A DNA stretch of 64,000 nucleotides from Telmatospirillum sp. J64-1 (GTDB taxonomy: Bacteria; Pseudomonadota; Alphaproteobacteria; Rhodospirillales; Magnetospirillaceae): assembly GCF_006980715.1 (NCBI RefSeq), contig NZ_SBHN01000016.1, positions 1 through 64,000 on the forward strand, in the 5' to 3' direction. Shown here piece after piece: positions 46,968-56,985 of this stretch. The notes below the pieces were generated by a model that was not told the origin of the DNA, searched no databases, and worked only from the letters and a program-made list of their open reading frames with translations. Position 1 is the stretch's first letter. Each line of letters opens with the position of its first letter. The translations under genes and the position numbers were made by a program.

Positions 46968-48953
46968 CTAACCCGTCGTATTGCCGATGAAGGACGAGCC
47001 GCGCCCCCGCGCCAGCAGATGGGCGGCGGCGGTTATCAGGCGGTTGGGCATGACAGGCTTGGCCAGGAAATCGTCGAATCCCGCCTGCAAAGCCTGGTCG
47101 CGGTCTTCCGGGCGGGCATAGGCGGTCAGGGCCAGGGCCGGTACCTCCTCGGCTTCCGGCAGCACCCGAAGGCGGCGGATCAGGGCATAGCCGTCCTCGC
47201 CCGGCAGGCCGATATCGCTGACGATCAGCGATGGGCGGCTGGTCAGCAGGTGGGAATGGGCTTCCTCGCCATTGGCCGCCGGCATCACCCGGGCCCCGAA
47301 TTGCTCGAAGACCTGCTGGATGAGCTGGCGGGTATCCGCTTCGTCCTCCACCACCAGGATCACCGTGCCGGTAAAGTCCACATCCTCGGCATCGCCCTCG
47401 GCCAGGGCCGGGAACAGGCTTTCCCCGGCCAGCGTCACCAAAGGCAGGCTGACCGAGAAGCTGGCGCCTTTTCCTTCGCCCTCGCTTTCGGCGGTGATGC
47501 TGCCGTCATGGGCTTCCACCAGTGACTGGACGATGGCCAATCCCAGTCCCAGGCCGCCGAAGCGCCGGGTGGTGCTGGCATCGGCCTGGCGGAAACGCTG
47601 GAACACGTCGGTCAGGAATTCCGGCTTGATGCCGATGCCGGTATCCCGCACCGTCAGCCGTGCCTGGCCCTGCTCCTTGTGCAGGGTCAGGGTGATGCGT
47701 CCGCCCTGCGGGGTGAACTTCACGGCATTGGACAGCAGGTTGAGGATGATCTGCTGCAACCGCCCGCCATCGCCCATGATCCACAGGCCGTCCTCCAGGG
47801 CGACCTCGATCTCCAGCCCCTTGTTCTCGGCGGCCACCGTGACCGAATGCACTGCTGCCCGCGCCACTTCGGCCAAGTCCAGCGGGCGCCGGTCCAGGGT
47901 GATCTTGCCCGAGATGATCCGGCTCATATCCAGCAGGTCTTCGATCAACTGGGCTTGGCTGCGGGCGTTGCGTTCGATGGTTTCCATCACTTGGCCCAGC
48001 TTTTCCGGCCCGACCAGCCCCCGGCGCATCATCTGCACCCAGCCCAGGATGGCGTTCAAGGGAGTGCGCAATTCGTGGGAGAGGACGGCCAGGAATTCGT
48101 CCTTCACCCGGTTGACCTTCTCCGCCTCGCTGCGGGCGGCGCGTTCCCGTTCCAGCAGGGCCTCGCGCTCGGCCTGGGCCTTGCGGATCTCGGTGACATC
48201 GCGCAGGACGATGGAATAGGCCAGCAACTGGCCCTGCGCGTTGCGGACCGCCGATATCACCCCTTCGCCCCGGAAGCGGCTGCCGTCCTTGCGCAGGAAG
48301 AAGCGTTCCCCGGCGACGCGGCCCTTCGTCCTGGCCTCGGTCCGGACAAGGCCGGGCACGTCCGCGTCGCGGTCCTCGGGCAGATAGAAGAGCGCCATGG
48401 GCTTGCCCAGGATTTCCGCCTCTTCATATCCCAGCAAGCGCAAGCCGCCCTGGTTCCACGAGGAGATGGCGCCATCGGGCGTGATGGTGAAGATGGCATA
48501 GTCGTGGACGTCGTCGATGGCCATGCGCAGCCGCTGGAGATTTTCCTCCGCGGCTTTCTTGTCGGTGCGTATGCGCGCCTCGACCATGGCCCGCTCGACC
48601 GCCGCCGGCAGACGTTGCAGGCGGTCTTTCAGGACATAATCGGTCGCGCCCTCCTTCATCGCCTCGATGGCCGTCTCCTCGCCCAGCACGCCGGAGACGA
48701 AGATGAAGGGCAGATGGCCGTTTTCCCGCTGGCGCACGAGGCGCAGGGCGGCCATCCCGTCGAAAAGCGGCAGGCGGTAATCGGCCAGGATCAGGTTCGG
48801 CCAGCCCTGTTCCAGAAGCGCGACGAAATCGGGCTGGTTCTCCACCCGGCGGACCTCGATGTCCAGGCCGTGCCGGGTCAGCCGGGACAGGATCAGCTCG
48901 GCATCCAAAGGGCTGTCTTCGAGGAGCAGTATCCTCAGCGATGTCATCATCAT
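46968..48953 (-). CDS. Hybrid sensor kinase REC-PAS-HisKA-HATPase-REC
   Basis: In this 661-residue soluble protein, an N-terminal receiver (about 5-125; phospho-Asp in LILADYRLP, Lys in VLKDR) is followed by PAS (WNQGGLRLLGYEEAEILG), a HisKA box FLAVLSHELRTPLNAILGW, a HATPase (NLLSNAVKFTP, DTGIGI, GLGLGLAI) and a C-terminal receiver (VSDIGLPGEDG). Last gene of the phytochrome operon, abutting the Rcp1-like regulator. Its two receivers make it a likely phosphorelay hub. Confidence 0.93.
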   Translation of the reverse strand: MMMTSLRILLLEDSPLDAELILSRLTRHGLDIEVRRVENQPDFVALLEQGWPNLILADYRLPLFDGMAALRLVRQRENGHLPFIFVSGVLGEETAIEAMKEGATDYVLKDRLQRLPAAVERAMVEARIRTDKKAAEENLQRLRMAIDDVHDYAIFTITPDGAISSWNQGGLRLLGYEEAEILGKPMALFYLPEDRDADVPGLVRTEARTKGRVAGERFFLRKDGSRFRGEGVISAVRNAQGQLLAYSIVLRDVTEIRKAQAEREALLERERAARSEAEKVNRVKDEFLAVLSHELRTPLNAILGWVQMMRRGLVGPEKLGQVMETIERNARSQAQLIEDLLDMSRIISGKITLDRRPLDLAEVARAAVHSVTVAAENKGLEIEVALEDGLWIMGDGGRLQQIILNLLSNAVKFTPQGGRITLTLHKEQGQARLTVRDTGIGIKPEFLTDVFQRFRQADASTTRRFGGLGLGLAIVQSLVEAHDGSITAESEGEGKGASFSVSLPLVTLAGESLFPALAEGDAEDVDFTGTVILVVEDEADTRQLIQQVFEQFGARVMPAANGEEAHSHLLTSRPSLIVSDIGLPGEDGYALIRRLRVLPEAEEVPALALTAYARPEDRDQALQAGFDDFLAKPVMPNRLITAAAHLLARGRGSSFIGNTTG

Positions 48954-49403
48954 TCACCCGCGTTTGCGGAAACCCGGCGGCGGCTCATTGAAAACCCCCC
49001 AGAACATGCCGAGTTCGTAGATCGCGGCGAAGAATTCCTTGTAGCCCACCGGTTTTACGACGAAGGCATTGACGCCCAGTTTGTAGCTGCGCACCAGATC
49101 CTCCTCCTCGCGCGAGGAGGTCAGCATCACCACCGGGATGTAGCGGGTCTTGGGATGCTGCCTGATCTTCTCCAGCACTTCCAGCCCGTCCAGCTTGGGC
49201 AGCTTGATATCGAGGATGATCACCACCGGCATCTCGTGCAGGGGCCGCTCTTCCTCGAGGAACAGATAATCCAGGGCCTCGGCGCCGTCGCGGGCCACGG
49301 TCACGTCGTTGCCCAGCTTGCACTTCTCGAAGGCCGAAAGGGTCAGTTCCAAATCGAGCGGATTGTCTTCGACGAGCAGGATGGGCTTGAGGGGGGCGGA
49401 CAA
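48954..49403 (-). CDS. Rcp1-like single-domain response regulator
   Basis: I start it at TTG 49401-49403, eight bases after GGAG, giving 149 residues (MSAPLKPILLVEDN); a TTG at 49409 is also possible. The receiver has LLVEDN, the phospho-Asp in IILDIKLPKLDG, Thr in VMLTSSRE and Lys in VVKPVGY, and the extended C-terminus of phytochrome-partner regulators (YELGMFWGVF). It lies directly after bphP, the usual position for the cognate receiver, and has no output domain. Confidence 0.88.
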   Translation of the reverse strand: MSAPLKPILLVEDNPLDLELTLSAFEKCKLGNDVTVARDGAEALDYLFLEEERPLHEMPVVIILDIKLPKLDGLEVLEKIRQHPKTRYIPVVMLTSSREEEDLVRSYKLGVNAFVVKPVGYKEFFAAIYELGMFWGVFNEPPPGFRKRG

Positions 49404-49405
49404 GA

Positions 49406-51637
49406 TCAAGGCTCCGTCACAGGCAGCGAGACATAGAAGGACGCGCCCTTGCCGGGCTCGCCCTCGGCCCAGGCCCGGCCGCCATGGCGCTCGGCCACGC
49501 GGCGGACATTGGCAAGGCCGATACCGATGCCTTCGTATTCCTCGGCCCGGTGGAGACGCTGGAAGACCCCGAACAGCTTGTCCACATAGGCCATGTCAAA
49601 GCCGATGCCGTTGTCGCGCACGAAATAGGTGATCATGCCCGGCTCTTTCTTCTCGGCTCCGATCTCGATCACCGCGGGATGGCGCTGGCGGCTGTATTTG
49701 AGCGCGTTGGAAACGAGATTCTGCAGCACCATGCGCAGCATGACAGCATCGCCTTCCACCGGCGGCAGGTCGGCGATGCGCCAGACGATCTGGCGGCCCG
49801 CCGTTTCGCTTTCCAACCCGGCGATCACCTCGCACAGCAGGGTGTTCATGTCCACCTGCCGGCGGTTCAGCGTCGCCCGGCCCATCTGCGCGAAATGCAA
49901 AAGGCTGTCGACAAGTTCCCCGGCGGAAAGGGCGGATTCGATGATGATGTCCAGGTAGCGCTGACCGGCGGGGCTGAAATGCTCTTTTTCCATGTCGCGC
50001 AGCAATTCCGAATAGCCGACGATATGGCGGAAAGGCGCGCGCAGGTCGTGCGAGACGGAATAGGAGAAGGAGGCCAGTTCCTTGTTGCTGCGCTCCAATT
50101 CCTTGCTCAGTTCGGCCAGTTCCTCGGCCTGGCGCAGCACGATGCCAACGATGGACTGTCGCAGGTCGCGGGCGGCATCGATTTCGCTGGGCTGCCAGGG
50201 GCGCGAGCGCAGATGCACCACTTCCTTCCACATCTCGAAGGATTTGCGGGGATGCAGGGTCTTGGCCTCGGGTTCGACCGGCTTGCGCGGATCGCCGCCC
50301 CATTTCACCGTCTGCACCACTTCCGGGCGGAACCAGATGACGAAGCTGGGATGCAGGCTGGAAATGGAAACGGCCAGCACGCCGCTGGCGCTGTCGGCAA
50401 TGTCTTTTGCCTGCGGCCAGAGATCGGCCAGACGATCGGTGGCGAAGACCTCTTCCTTGCCCTGCTCGCGCAGCCATTGCGCCAAGTCGCGGACAATTTC
50501 CTCTTTGGGCGTCCGGCCGACCAGGTGCAGCTGATCGTCCGCGATGATGGCCGCCCCTTGGGCATCGGCCAAAGCCAGAAAGTCCCGGCCCTGCTCGGCC
50601 AGGGCCGCCAGATAATTCTCGCGCCCCGCCATCGCCGCCAGCAGCCGCGCCTCGCATTGCTTCAGCTTCAGGCGGCGATGGGCATCGGCACTGCGTTCGC
50701 GCGATTCGATCTGGACCGCATAAACCTGGCTGAAAAGATCACAGGCGGTGCGGATGCCGAAAGGCACCACCGCCGGTACATGATTGTGGCAGGAAATCAG
50801 CCCCCACAGCCGCTCGCCCTGGATCACCGAAAAGGACATGGAGGCAGGGATGCCCATGTTGCGCATATATTCCAGGTGAATGGGCGACACGCTGCGCAGC
50901 ACGGAAAAGCTCAGATCGAGTGCCTTGCCCGTCTCGGGGTCGAGGGGCGGCACCAGGGGAACCGGCTGATAGGCGGCATCCGGGATCAGGCGCAGGCGGT
51001 TGATGCGGTACAATTCCCGCGCCTGTTCAGGAATGTCCGAGGCCGGAAAACGCAGGTCCAGATAGGACGGCAGATGCTCGTTGCGGTCTTCGGCAATGAC
51101 CATGCCGTTCCATTCCTCGTCGAAGCGATAGATCAGCACCCGGTCGAAGCCGGTGATGCGGCGCACTTCCTGGGCGGCCACCGCATCCAGTTCCTCGGCC
51201 GAAGCGGCGCGCAGGCGGTCGAGCGAGTCTTGCAGCAGCGCATGGATGTCGGGTGAGGGCGTCGCGGCCGGCGGGCATTCCTCGAGTTCGACCACCACCA
51301 CCTCGCCGCTGCGATGGGCGAGAAGCTGATAGGACTTCCCCGAGGGCAGGGAAAGCTTGGGGAATTTCTTGGGCGGCCCCGCCCGGACCTGGCGCAGATC
51401 TTCGATCTGCGATGACAGGGGCGTGTTTTCCAGCAGCTGTCCGACCGGCTTGCCCAGCGCCTCTTCCGGAGTGATGCCGAAGACATCGGCGAGATTGGCA
51501 CTGACCTGGCGCAGCCTGCCATCGGCGGCGCCGAAGGCCAACAGCACCCCATGGGGCTGGATGCTGCCGGGAATGCGGATGGGCTCGCGGGCGCAGTTGG
51601 ACAGATCGACGGCGGGGAAGGAATCCGGCTGTGTCAT
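49406..51637 (-). CDS. bphP: Bacteriophytochrome histidine kinase
   Basis: The 743-residue red/far-red photoreceptor has PAS-GAF-PHY and a kinase. The biliverdin-binding Cys is residue 15 (NCAREPIRIPGSIQPHG). GAF carries RFPASDIP and IHLEYMRNMGIPASMSFSVI; the PHY tongue has HPRKSFEMW. The kinase has SVSHDLRAPFRHIVGY, NLVSNALKYS and a HATPase G box. AGGAGG precedes the ATG. It overlaps bphO by four bases and the Rcp1-like gene at the other end. Confidence 0.97.
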   Translation of the reverse strand: MTQPDSFPAVDLSNCAREPIRIPGSIQPHGVLLAFGAADGRLRQVSANLADVFGITPEEALGKPVGQLLENTPLSSQIEDLRQVRAGPPKKFPKLSLPSGKSYQLLAHRSGEVVVVELEECPPAATPSPDIHALLQDSLDRLRAASAEELDAVAAQEVRRITGFDRVLIYRFDEEWNGMVIAEDRNEHLPSYLDLRFPASDIPEQARELYRINRLRLIPDAAYQPVPLVPPLDPETGKALDLSFSVLRSVSPIHLEYMRNMGIPASMSFSVIQGERLWGLISCHNHVPAVVPFGIRTACDLFSQVYAVQIESRERSADAHRRLKLKQCEARLLAAMAGRENYLAALAEQGRDFLALADAQGAAIIADDQLHLVGRTPKEEIVRDLAQWLREQGKEEVFATDRLADLWPQAKDIADSASGVLAVSISSLHPSFVIWFRPEVVQTVKWGGDPRKPVEPEAKTLHPRKSFEMWKEVVHLRSRPWQPSEIDAARDLRQSIVGIVLRQAEELAELSKELERSNKELASFSYSVSHDLRAPFRHIVGYSELLRDMEKEHFSPAGQRYLDIIIESALSAGELVDSLLHFAQMGRATLNRRQVDMNTLLCEVIAGLESETAGRQIVWRIADLPPVEGDAVMLRMVLQNLVSNALKYSRQRHPAVIEIGAEKKEPGMITYFVRDNGIGFDMAYVDKLFGVFQRLHRAEEYEGIGIGLANVRRVAERHGGRAWAEGEPGKGASFYVSLPVTEP

Positions 51638-52236
51638 GCCTCGGCCTCCTTGGGGACACAGAGCCAGCGATGCAGCGCGATGAAGGTCGCCACGGCCATG
51701 CCGGTGATGGCGTCATCAGCGGCGGGCGAGGAATGCGCGGACAGGATGCGGCGGAAATCCTGCCACATGGCCCCCACCTGCGCGCCATGGCTGTGGAAAT
51801 AGGCCATCCCCTGTTCCTCCGACCAGCCGAAGCGGGCGCGGACATGGCGGGTGATGAAACGGCCGCCGAGGGTCGAGCCCTCCAGCACGTAGAGAGAGCC
51901 CAAGGCTTCCTCCCGGCTGCGGAAAACGGGGAGATGGGGACAAAGGGGAAGGGCGGCGATTTCTTCTGCCGTCAGCCCTAGAAAAGTCAGGTCCTGCTCC
52001 AAAAGATGAAGCCGGCGGCGGGGCGCGAAAATGGCGTCGCCTTCGCCGAAAATGGCTGTCAAAGCCGCTTCCCAGGGGGAATGGAAGCCCCAGAAGCGCG
52101 TCAACAGCCAAAGATAGCGTTCGCGGGAGAGATCGGGGGCCATCAGCCCCAGATCATCTTCCAGCCGTTGATGGATCGGCCATGTTTCCCGGCGCAGCCG
52201 CGCTGCCAGTTTTTGTGCCTGCTCCGTCTCAGGCAT
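51634..52236 (-). CDS. bphO: Heme oxygenase (biliverdin-producing)
   Basis: ATG 52234-52236 gives 200 residues. The proximal heme His is in ETWPIHQRLEDDL, and GSLYVLEGSTLGGRFI matches the distal helix of BphO-type heme oxygenases. It makes biliverdin for BphP, and its gene overlaps bphP by four bases, ensuring chromophore supply. It overlaps the preceding receiver gene by eight bases. Confidence 0.94.
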   Translation of the reverse strand: MPETEQAQKLAARLRRETWPIHQRLEDDLGLMAPDLSRERYLWLLTRFWGFHSPWEAALTAIFGEGDAIFAPRRRLHLLEQDLTFLGLTAEEIAALPLCPHLPVFRSREEALGSLYVLEGSTLGGRFITRHVRARFGWSEEQGMAYFHSHGAQVGAMWQDFRRILSAHSSPAADDAITGMAVATFIALHRWLCVPKEAEA

Positions 52237-52597
52237 TACTGGCGAGGGCGGAAACCCTCCGCAGCAGATCGTCGAAATCCACCGGTTTGAGCAGCCAGTC
52301 GGCGAAACCGCCTTTGCGGAAATCATCTTCTTCCAGCATGTGCCCGGTCAGGGCGATGGCTTGGACCGGACGTTGCGACTGGATCTTGTTCACCAGTGCA
52401 AAGCCGTCGTCATCCGGCAGGGAAATATCGGTAATGACCACATCGACATTCTTGCCCAGCGCCACCGCCAGGGCCGTGGTGGCGTCGCCCGCCGTATGCA
52501 CGCCATAGCCTTCCGAGGTCAGCAGGCTTTCCAGCAGCATTCTGGTGATGTCGTCATCTTCGACCACCAGGACAGTCGTCTCCGGTTTCGTCTTCAT
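52229..52597 (-). CDS. Single-domain response regulator
   Basis: ATG 52595-52597 is chosen with GGAGA upstream. The 122-residue stand-alone receiver has VLVVEDDDITRMLLESLL, the phospho-Asp in DVVITDISLPDDDG, Thr in IALTGHM and Lys in WLLKPVDF. No output domain. It is a CheY-like relay placed between the PAS kinase and bphO. Confidence 0.92.
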   Translation of the reverse strand: MKTKPETTVLVVEDDDITRMLLESLLTSEGYGVHTAGDATTALAVALGKNVDVVITDISLPDDDGFALVNKIQSQRPVQAIALTGHMLEEDDFRKGGFADWLLKPVDFDDLLRRVSALASNA

Positions 52598-52660
52598 CGT
52601 CAAGACATCTCCAGGCATATCGCAGAGTAAGGGGAAAACCTTAATATCTGACTTACTCTC

Positions 52661-53911
52661 TCAGGCCAAGCTTTCCGTCCGTAATGGGACCTCGACGGAA
52701 AAGCAGGATCCCTTGCGAAGCTGCGATTTGACGCTGACCCGGCAGCCGGTCATGGCCGCCAGGCGGGAGACGATGGACAGGCCCAGCCCCAGGCCGCCCT
52801 CCCTGTTGCGGCCGCTGTTGCCGACCTGATGGAAATCCTCGAAGATCACGTCGAGCTGGTCTTCCGGGATGCCGATGCCGCTGTCCCAGATTTCGAAACG
52901 CAGCCGGCCACCGCGCCGCCGGGCGCCGAATAGCACACCGCCCTGGTCGGTGTAGCGGATGGCGTTGGAAAGGATGTTGCGCAGGATGCGTTCCACCAGT
53001 TGCGGGTCGCACCACAGCTCGACATCCGGGGCGAAGGTCTTGAAGCGCAGGCCCTTCTGCTGGGCGATGGCCGAAAATTCCAGTTCCAGCCGGTGCATGA
53101 TGTCGGCGCTGGAAAAAAGGGAGAGTTCGGGCGTGATCAGCCCGCCCTCCACCCGCGACAGGTCGAGCAGGCCGTCGAGCAGGCTGCGCAGGGAATCGGT
53201 GGCCTGGCGCAGCCGCTCCACGATCGGCGTGATGTCCTGGCCCGGTTCGCGCTGTTCCAGCGCCTCCATGAACAGCGTCAAGGCATGGACCGGCTGGCGC
53301 AGGTCGTGGCTGGCCGTCGCCAGGAAGCGGGTCTTGGCGTTCAGCGCCTGTTCCATCTGGGCCTTGGCCTCGGTCATCGCCTCCATCGCGTGCTTGCGGT
53401 CGCTGATATCGACCACGGAACAGACGACCGAGCCGCTGTCATCGAAGGAGGCGCAATCGAACAGGCCGGTGAAGACCGTGCCGTCCAGGCGGTAGAAGAG
53501 GTATTCCGCCGTTTCCACCGGCTCGCCGCGCCGTGCCGCCGCCACATGGGCGAGAAGCCGCATATGGTCCTTCGAGGCAGCCAGCAGCAGCAGCGGCTGC
53601 CCCACCAGGCGGTGCTGGACGGAGCGGAACTGGCGGATGGCCATGCGGTTGACGTCCTGCACGAAACCGGCCAGATCGACGACGAAACAGGCCACCGGAA
53701 TGGTGCTGAAAAGCGTCATGTAGCGCTGGCGGGATTTTTCCAGTTCAAGCTGCGCGCCGCGCAGTTCCTCGTTCTGGATATCCAGCTCCGCCTGGTGGAT
53801 GAACAATTCCTCGATCAGCTCGCGCATCTCGTGTTCAACCACCGGCCGGGCCGTCAGGCGCCCCTCCTTCAGGGCGAGGCGCGCCCGGGACCGTAAATCC
53901 TCACCATCCAT
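52661..53911 (-). CDS. PAS histidine kinase
   Basis: In this 416-residue soluble kinase, a coiled coil (ELFIHQAELDIQNEELRGAQ) precedes a PAS domain (about 60-180), HisKA (FLATASHDLRQPVHALTLFM) and HATPase (ILRNILSNAIRYTD, DSGIGIPEDQ, GLGLGLSI). Its ATG directly abuts the stop of the CheB-CheR-PAS gene. It probably supplies the kinase function missing from that protein. Confidence 0.92.
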   Translation of the reverse strand: MDGEDLRSRARLALKEGRLTARPVVEHEMRELIEELFIHQAELDIQNEELRGAQLELEKSRQRYMTLFSTIPVACFVVDLAGFVQDVNRMAIRQFRSVQHRLVGQPLLLLAASKDHMRLLAHVAAARRGEPVETAEYLFYRLDGTVFTGLFDCASFDDSGSVVCSVVDISDRKHAMEAMTEAKAQMEQALNAKTRFLATASHDLRQPVHALTLFMEALEQREPGQDITPIVERLRQATDSLRSLLDGLLDLSRVEGGLITPELSLFSSADIMHRLELEFSAIAQQKGLRFKTFAPDVELWCDPQLVERILRNILSNAIRYTDQGGVLFGARRRGGRLRFEIWDSGIGIPEDQLDVIFEDFHQVGNSGRNREGGLGLGLSIVSRLAAMTGCRVSVKSQLRKGSCFSVEVPLRTESLA

Positions 53912-56848
53912 CTAGCCTGTCCTTTCGGTCCTTTGATGCGCAGTCGGATCGAAACCGGTATTGACCGGCAGGTGAGTCACCACGAGGCTGCCGCCGGTAT
54001 TGGGCAGCAGGGCCACGTGCAGGAGCAGGAAACGCTCGCCCCAGGGCAGCTTGGTCCAGTACATGTCGCTCTGGCCGGACCGTACCATGTCCATGGCCTC
54101 GTTCAGGACCCGGCACTGGTCCTGTCCCAGGGGCAGCAATTCCCGGCACAGCCGCAGATAATCCCGCCCCAAGCCCGCCGACGAGACGAGGGGCAGATGT
54201 TTTGCCGCCAGATCCTTCCAGGCGGCATTGACCAAGGTCACGATGCCGCTGGCATCGAGCACCACCACGCTGGCCGGCAAGGTGTCGAGCACCGCCTGGA
54301 GGCGCATCTGCACCTCCTTGATCAAGGTGATGTCGAGGAAGGTCACGACAACACCCGAAGGGGCCGACTTCTGCTGGCCGCGCGATTGAGCGGAGATATA
54401 GGGCAGCAGACGGACGAGCAGCCATCGCCCGAACGAGGATCTGACCTCCCGGCTGGTGGTGCTTCCTTCTGTCAGGGTCGTGCGCAGATCCCTAAGAAAG
54501 TCGCCATACTCCAAATTGGACGAGATATGGGCAATGGACCGTCCGATGTCACGGGGCATGACATTGAGAAAATTCGCCAGGGGCGCGGTGAAACGGCGGA
54601 TGATCAGGTCCTGGTCGAGGAACAGGACCGGCAGGTCGATGGCCTGGAACAGGTTGTCCAGGTCGTCGGTGACCTTCGTCAGTTCCTCGATCTTGGCCTC
54701 GTATTCGGCGTTGAGCGAATGGAGCTCCTCGTTGACCGATTGCAGCTCTTCGTTCGTGCTCTGCAATTCCTCGTTCGAGGTCAGCAATTCCTCGTTGGCG
54801 GCCTGCAGCTCTTCGTTCGTCGTTTCCAATTCTTCATTGGTCGCGTGCAGGCTTTCCTGGCTGGTCTGAAGGTCGATCTCCAGGCCCTGGATACGTTCGG
54901 CGGCCTCGCGCTGGAGGCCCTCCATGCTCGGCGCTTCGCCGGTGAAGCCGCTGCGGCTGGGGGTCATCACCACCATGCAATAGGGGCGGCCGTTGCGGTC
55001 GACGAAGGGCCGGATCACCGGTTGCAGAAGTTCGGTGCCGCGCGCGGTGACGACACTGACATTGCGGCAGACGACCTCGCTTCCCCGGCGGAAGGCGTGA
55101 TGGACGCCGGTGCCGATGATGCCGCGCAAGGAAGGCAGAAGCAGCTTCAGCAGGTTCAGGCTCATGGCGCCCGAGGCCATCTGGAGGAAACGGCTGCCGC
55201 CGCCGAAGATATGCACGATTTCGAGGTGATCGTTGACCAGCAAGGTCGGCGGGGAGAAATCCTCCATCAGCATCGACAGGCTCTGATCCACCGCCATCTC
55301 GTTTTCCGTGGCGGTAACCCGCGACCGGCGGGGCTGGGCGGTGGGCGCGGGCAGGGCGGTCGCGGGCAGCAGGTCGGGCGGCAGGCGCTTGGCCTCGCGC
55401 ACCACCTGATAGATCTTGTGCTTGCCGTCGACGACGCTGAAACCGCTGGCGAGGTCGCCCAGGGTCTCGCTCGATCCCTGGAACAGATAGCCGCCGGCCC
55501 GCAAGGCGTAGTGGAAGCGGGAGAGCACCTTGCGTTGCAGGATCGGCTCCATATAGATCAACAGATTGCGGCAGCTGATCAGATGGACGCGGGTGAAGGG
55601 CGGGTCCTTGAGGACGTTGTGGCGGGCGAAGACCACCATCTGCCGGATCGTCGGCGTGACGCAGAGCCTTTCACCCCGGCGGGTGAAATAGCGCTGGCGC
55701 AGCTCGGGCACCATGTCGTCCAGTTGATGAGGATCGTAGGCACCATGGCTGGCGATTTCGACGGCGTCATGGTCGATATCGGTGGCAAAGATCTTGATGT
55801 CGCGGTCCCGTCCCGTCTTGCGCAGATGCTCGGCGAACAGGATGGCGATGGAATAGGCCTCCTCACCGGTGGCGCAGCCGCAGACCCAGACCCGGACCGG
55901 GTCGCTGGGGCCCGCCGCCTTCACCACATCGGGAATCACCTGCTCGGCCAAGGCGTCGAAGGCGCCTTCGTCGCGGAAGAAGCGGGTGACGTTGATCAGC
56001 AGGTCCTTGCAGAGAAGCTGGGCCTCCACCGGGGTTTCGCGCAGATGTCTGGCATAGGAGGCCAGATCGGCCAGGCCTTGCAGCGACAAGCGCCGTTCGA
56101 TCCGCCGCGCTAGGGTTGAGCGGCGGTAATGGGAAAAATCCACATCGGCATGGAGATGCAAGGCCGACAGCACCTGTTCGATCTGCGGATCGTCCGGATC
56201 CACCTTTCCCGTCTGCCCACGCGGGCGCGGCGCGTGGGACAGCGCGATGATGGAATCGGCCAGCATGTCGGCGGGCACCACGTCGTCGACCACTCCCGAG
56301 GCGATGGCGCTGCGCGGCATGCCGTCGAAGGCGGAGCTGTAGGGTTCCTGCACCAATACCCGGCCGCCCGCTTCCTTGATGGCGCGAATGCCGCGCGAAC
56401 CGTCGCTGCCGGTTCCCGAAAGGATGACGGCGATGGCCTTCTCGCGCTGATCGGTCGCCAGGCTTTCGAGGAACAGGTCGATGGGCAGGCTGAGATTGGT
56501 GCTGGCCTCCTTGACCACCAGATTCAGGCGGCCGCCGGAGATGGTCAGCAGCTTGCCCGGCGGCAGCAGATAGACCTTGTCGGGCTCCACCACCATGCCG
56601 TCCCCGGCTTCGGAGACCGGCATGGTGGTATGCTTGGACAGCAGGTCCGCCATCAGGCTCTTGTGATCCGGCGAGAGATGCTGGACCACGATGAAGGAGA
56701 GGCCGGATTTGGCGGGCATGTTCTGGAAGAAGATGCGCAAGGCTTCCAGGCCACCGGCCGAGGCTCCGACGCCGACTACGCCCCTTGGTTTCTTGCGGTT
56801 ATTGCTTCTGCTGCCCGCTTTATTGGGGCCTGACTCGGGCGTTGCCAC
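53912..56848 (-). CDS. CheB-CheR-coiled coil-PAS fusion without kinase domain
   Basis: The 978-residue protein starts at GTG 56846-56848 after GAGGG. A CheB methylesterase domain (GASAGGLEAL with catalytic Ser, HLSPDH His, GTGSDGSRG Asp) is followed by CheR (FFRDEGAFDAL, VWVCGCATGEEAYSIA), a PAS-like block, a heptad coiled coil built of repeated NEEL units (about 665-715) and a C-terminal PAS (AVLDTLPASVVVLDASGIV). There is no CheB receiver, HisKA or HATPase. Methylesterase and methyltransferase in one chain suggest a receptor-adaptation or signalling module acting with the next kinase gene. Confidence 0.92.
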   Translation of the reverse strand: MATPESGPNKAGSRSNNRKKPRGVVGVGASAGGLEALRIFFQNMPAKSGLSFIVVQHLSPDHKSLMADLLSKHTTMPVSEAGDGMVVEPDKVYLLPPGKLLTISGGRLNLVVKEASTNLSLPIDLFLESLATDQREKAIAVILSGTGSDGSRGIRAIKEAGGRVLVQEPYSSAFDGMPRSAIASGVVDDVVPADMLADSIIALSHAPRPRGQTGKVDPDDPQIEQVLSALHLHADVDFSHYRRSTLARRIERRLSLQGLADLASYARHLRETPVEAQLLCKDLLINVTRFFRDEGAFDALAEQVIPDVVKAAGPSDPVRVWVCGCATGEEAYSIAILFAEHLRKTGRDRDIKIFATDIDHDAVEIASHGAYDPHQLDDMVPELRQRYFTRRGERLCVTPTIRQMVVFARHNVLKDPPFTRVHLISCRNLLIYMEPILQRKVLSRFHYALRAGGYLFQGSSETLGDLASGFSVVDGKHKIYQVVREAKRLPPDLLPATALPAPTAQPRRSRVTATENEMAVDQSLSMLMEDFSPPTLLVNDHLEIVHIFGGGSRFLQMASGAMSLNLLKLLLPSLRGIIGTGVHHAFRRGSEVVCRNVSVVTARGTELLQPVIRPFVDRNGRPYCMVVMTPSRSGFTGEAPSMEGLQREAAERIQGLEIDLQTSQESLHATNEELETTNEELQAANEELLTSNEELQSTNEELQSVNEELHSLNAEYEAKIEELTKVTDDLDNLFQAIDLPVLFLDQDLIIRRFTAPLANFLNVMPRDIGRSIAHISSNLEYGDFLRDLRTTLTEGSTTSREVRSSFGRWLLVRLLPYISAQSRGQQKSAPSGVVVTFLDITLIKEVQMRLQAVLDTLPASVVVLDASGIVTLVNAAWKDLAAKHLPLVSSAGLGRDYLRLCRELLPLGQDQCRVLNEAMDMVRSGQSDMYWTKLPWGERFLLLHVALLPNTGGSLVVTHLPVNTGFDPTAHQRTERTG

Positions 56849-56985
56849 AGAACATTCCCTCGGTCACAGCTATTGTCATTGAGCAAGCAATCTAAGTACA
56901 TTCCGGGGTGAATTCGAGTGAAATGCGTCACAATCGGCACGACCGGTCTCGGTGGGAGAGACCCGTTGGAGGAGAGGCCGCAGAC

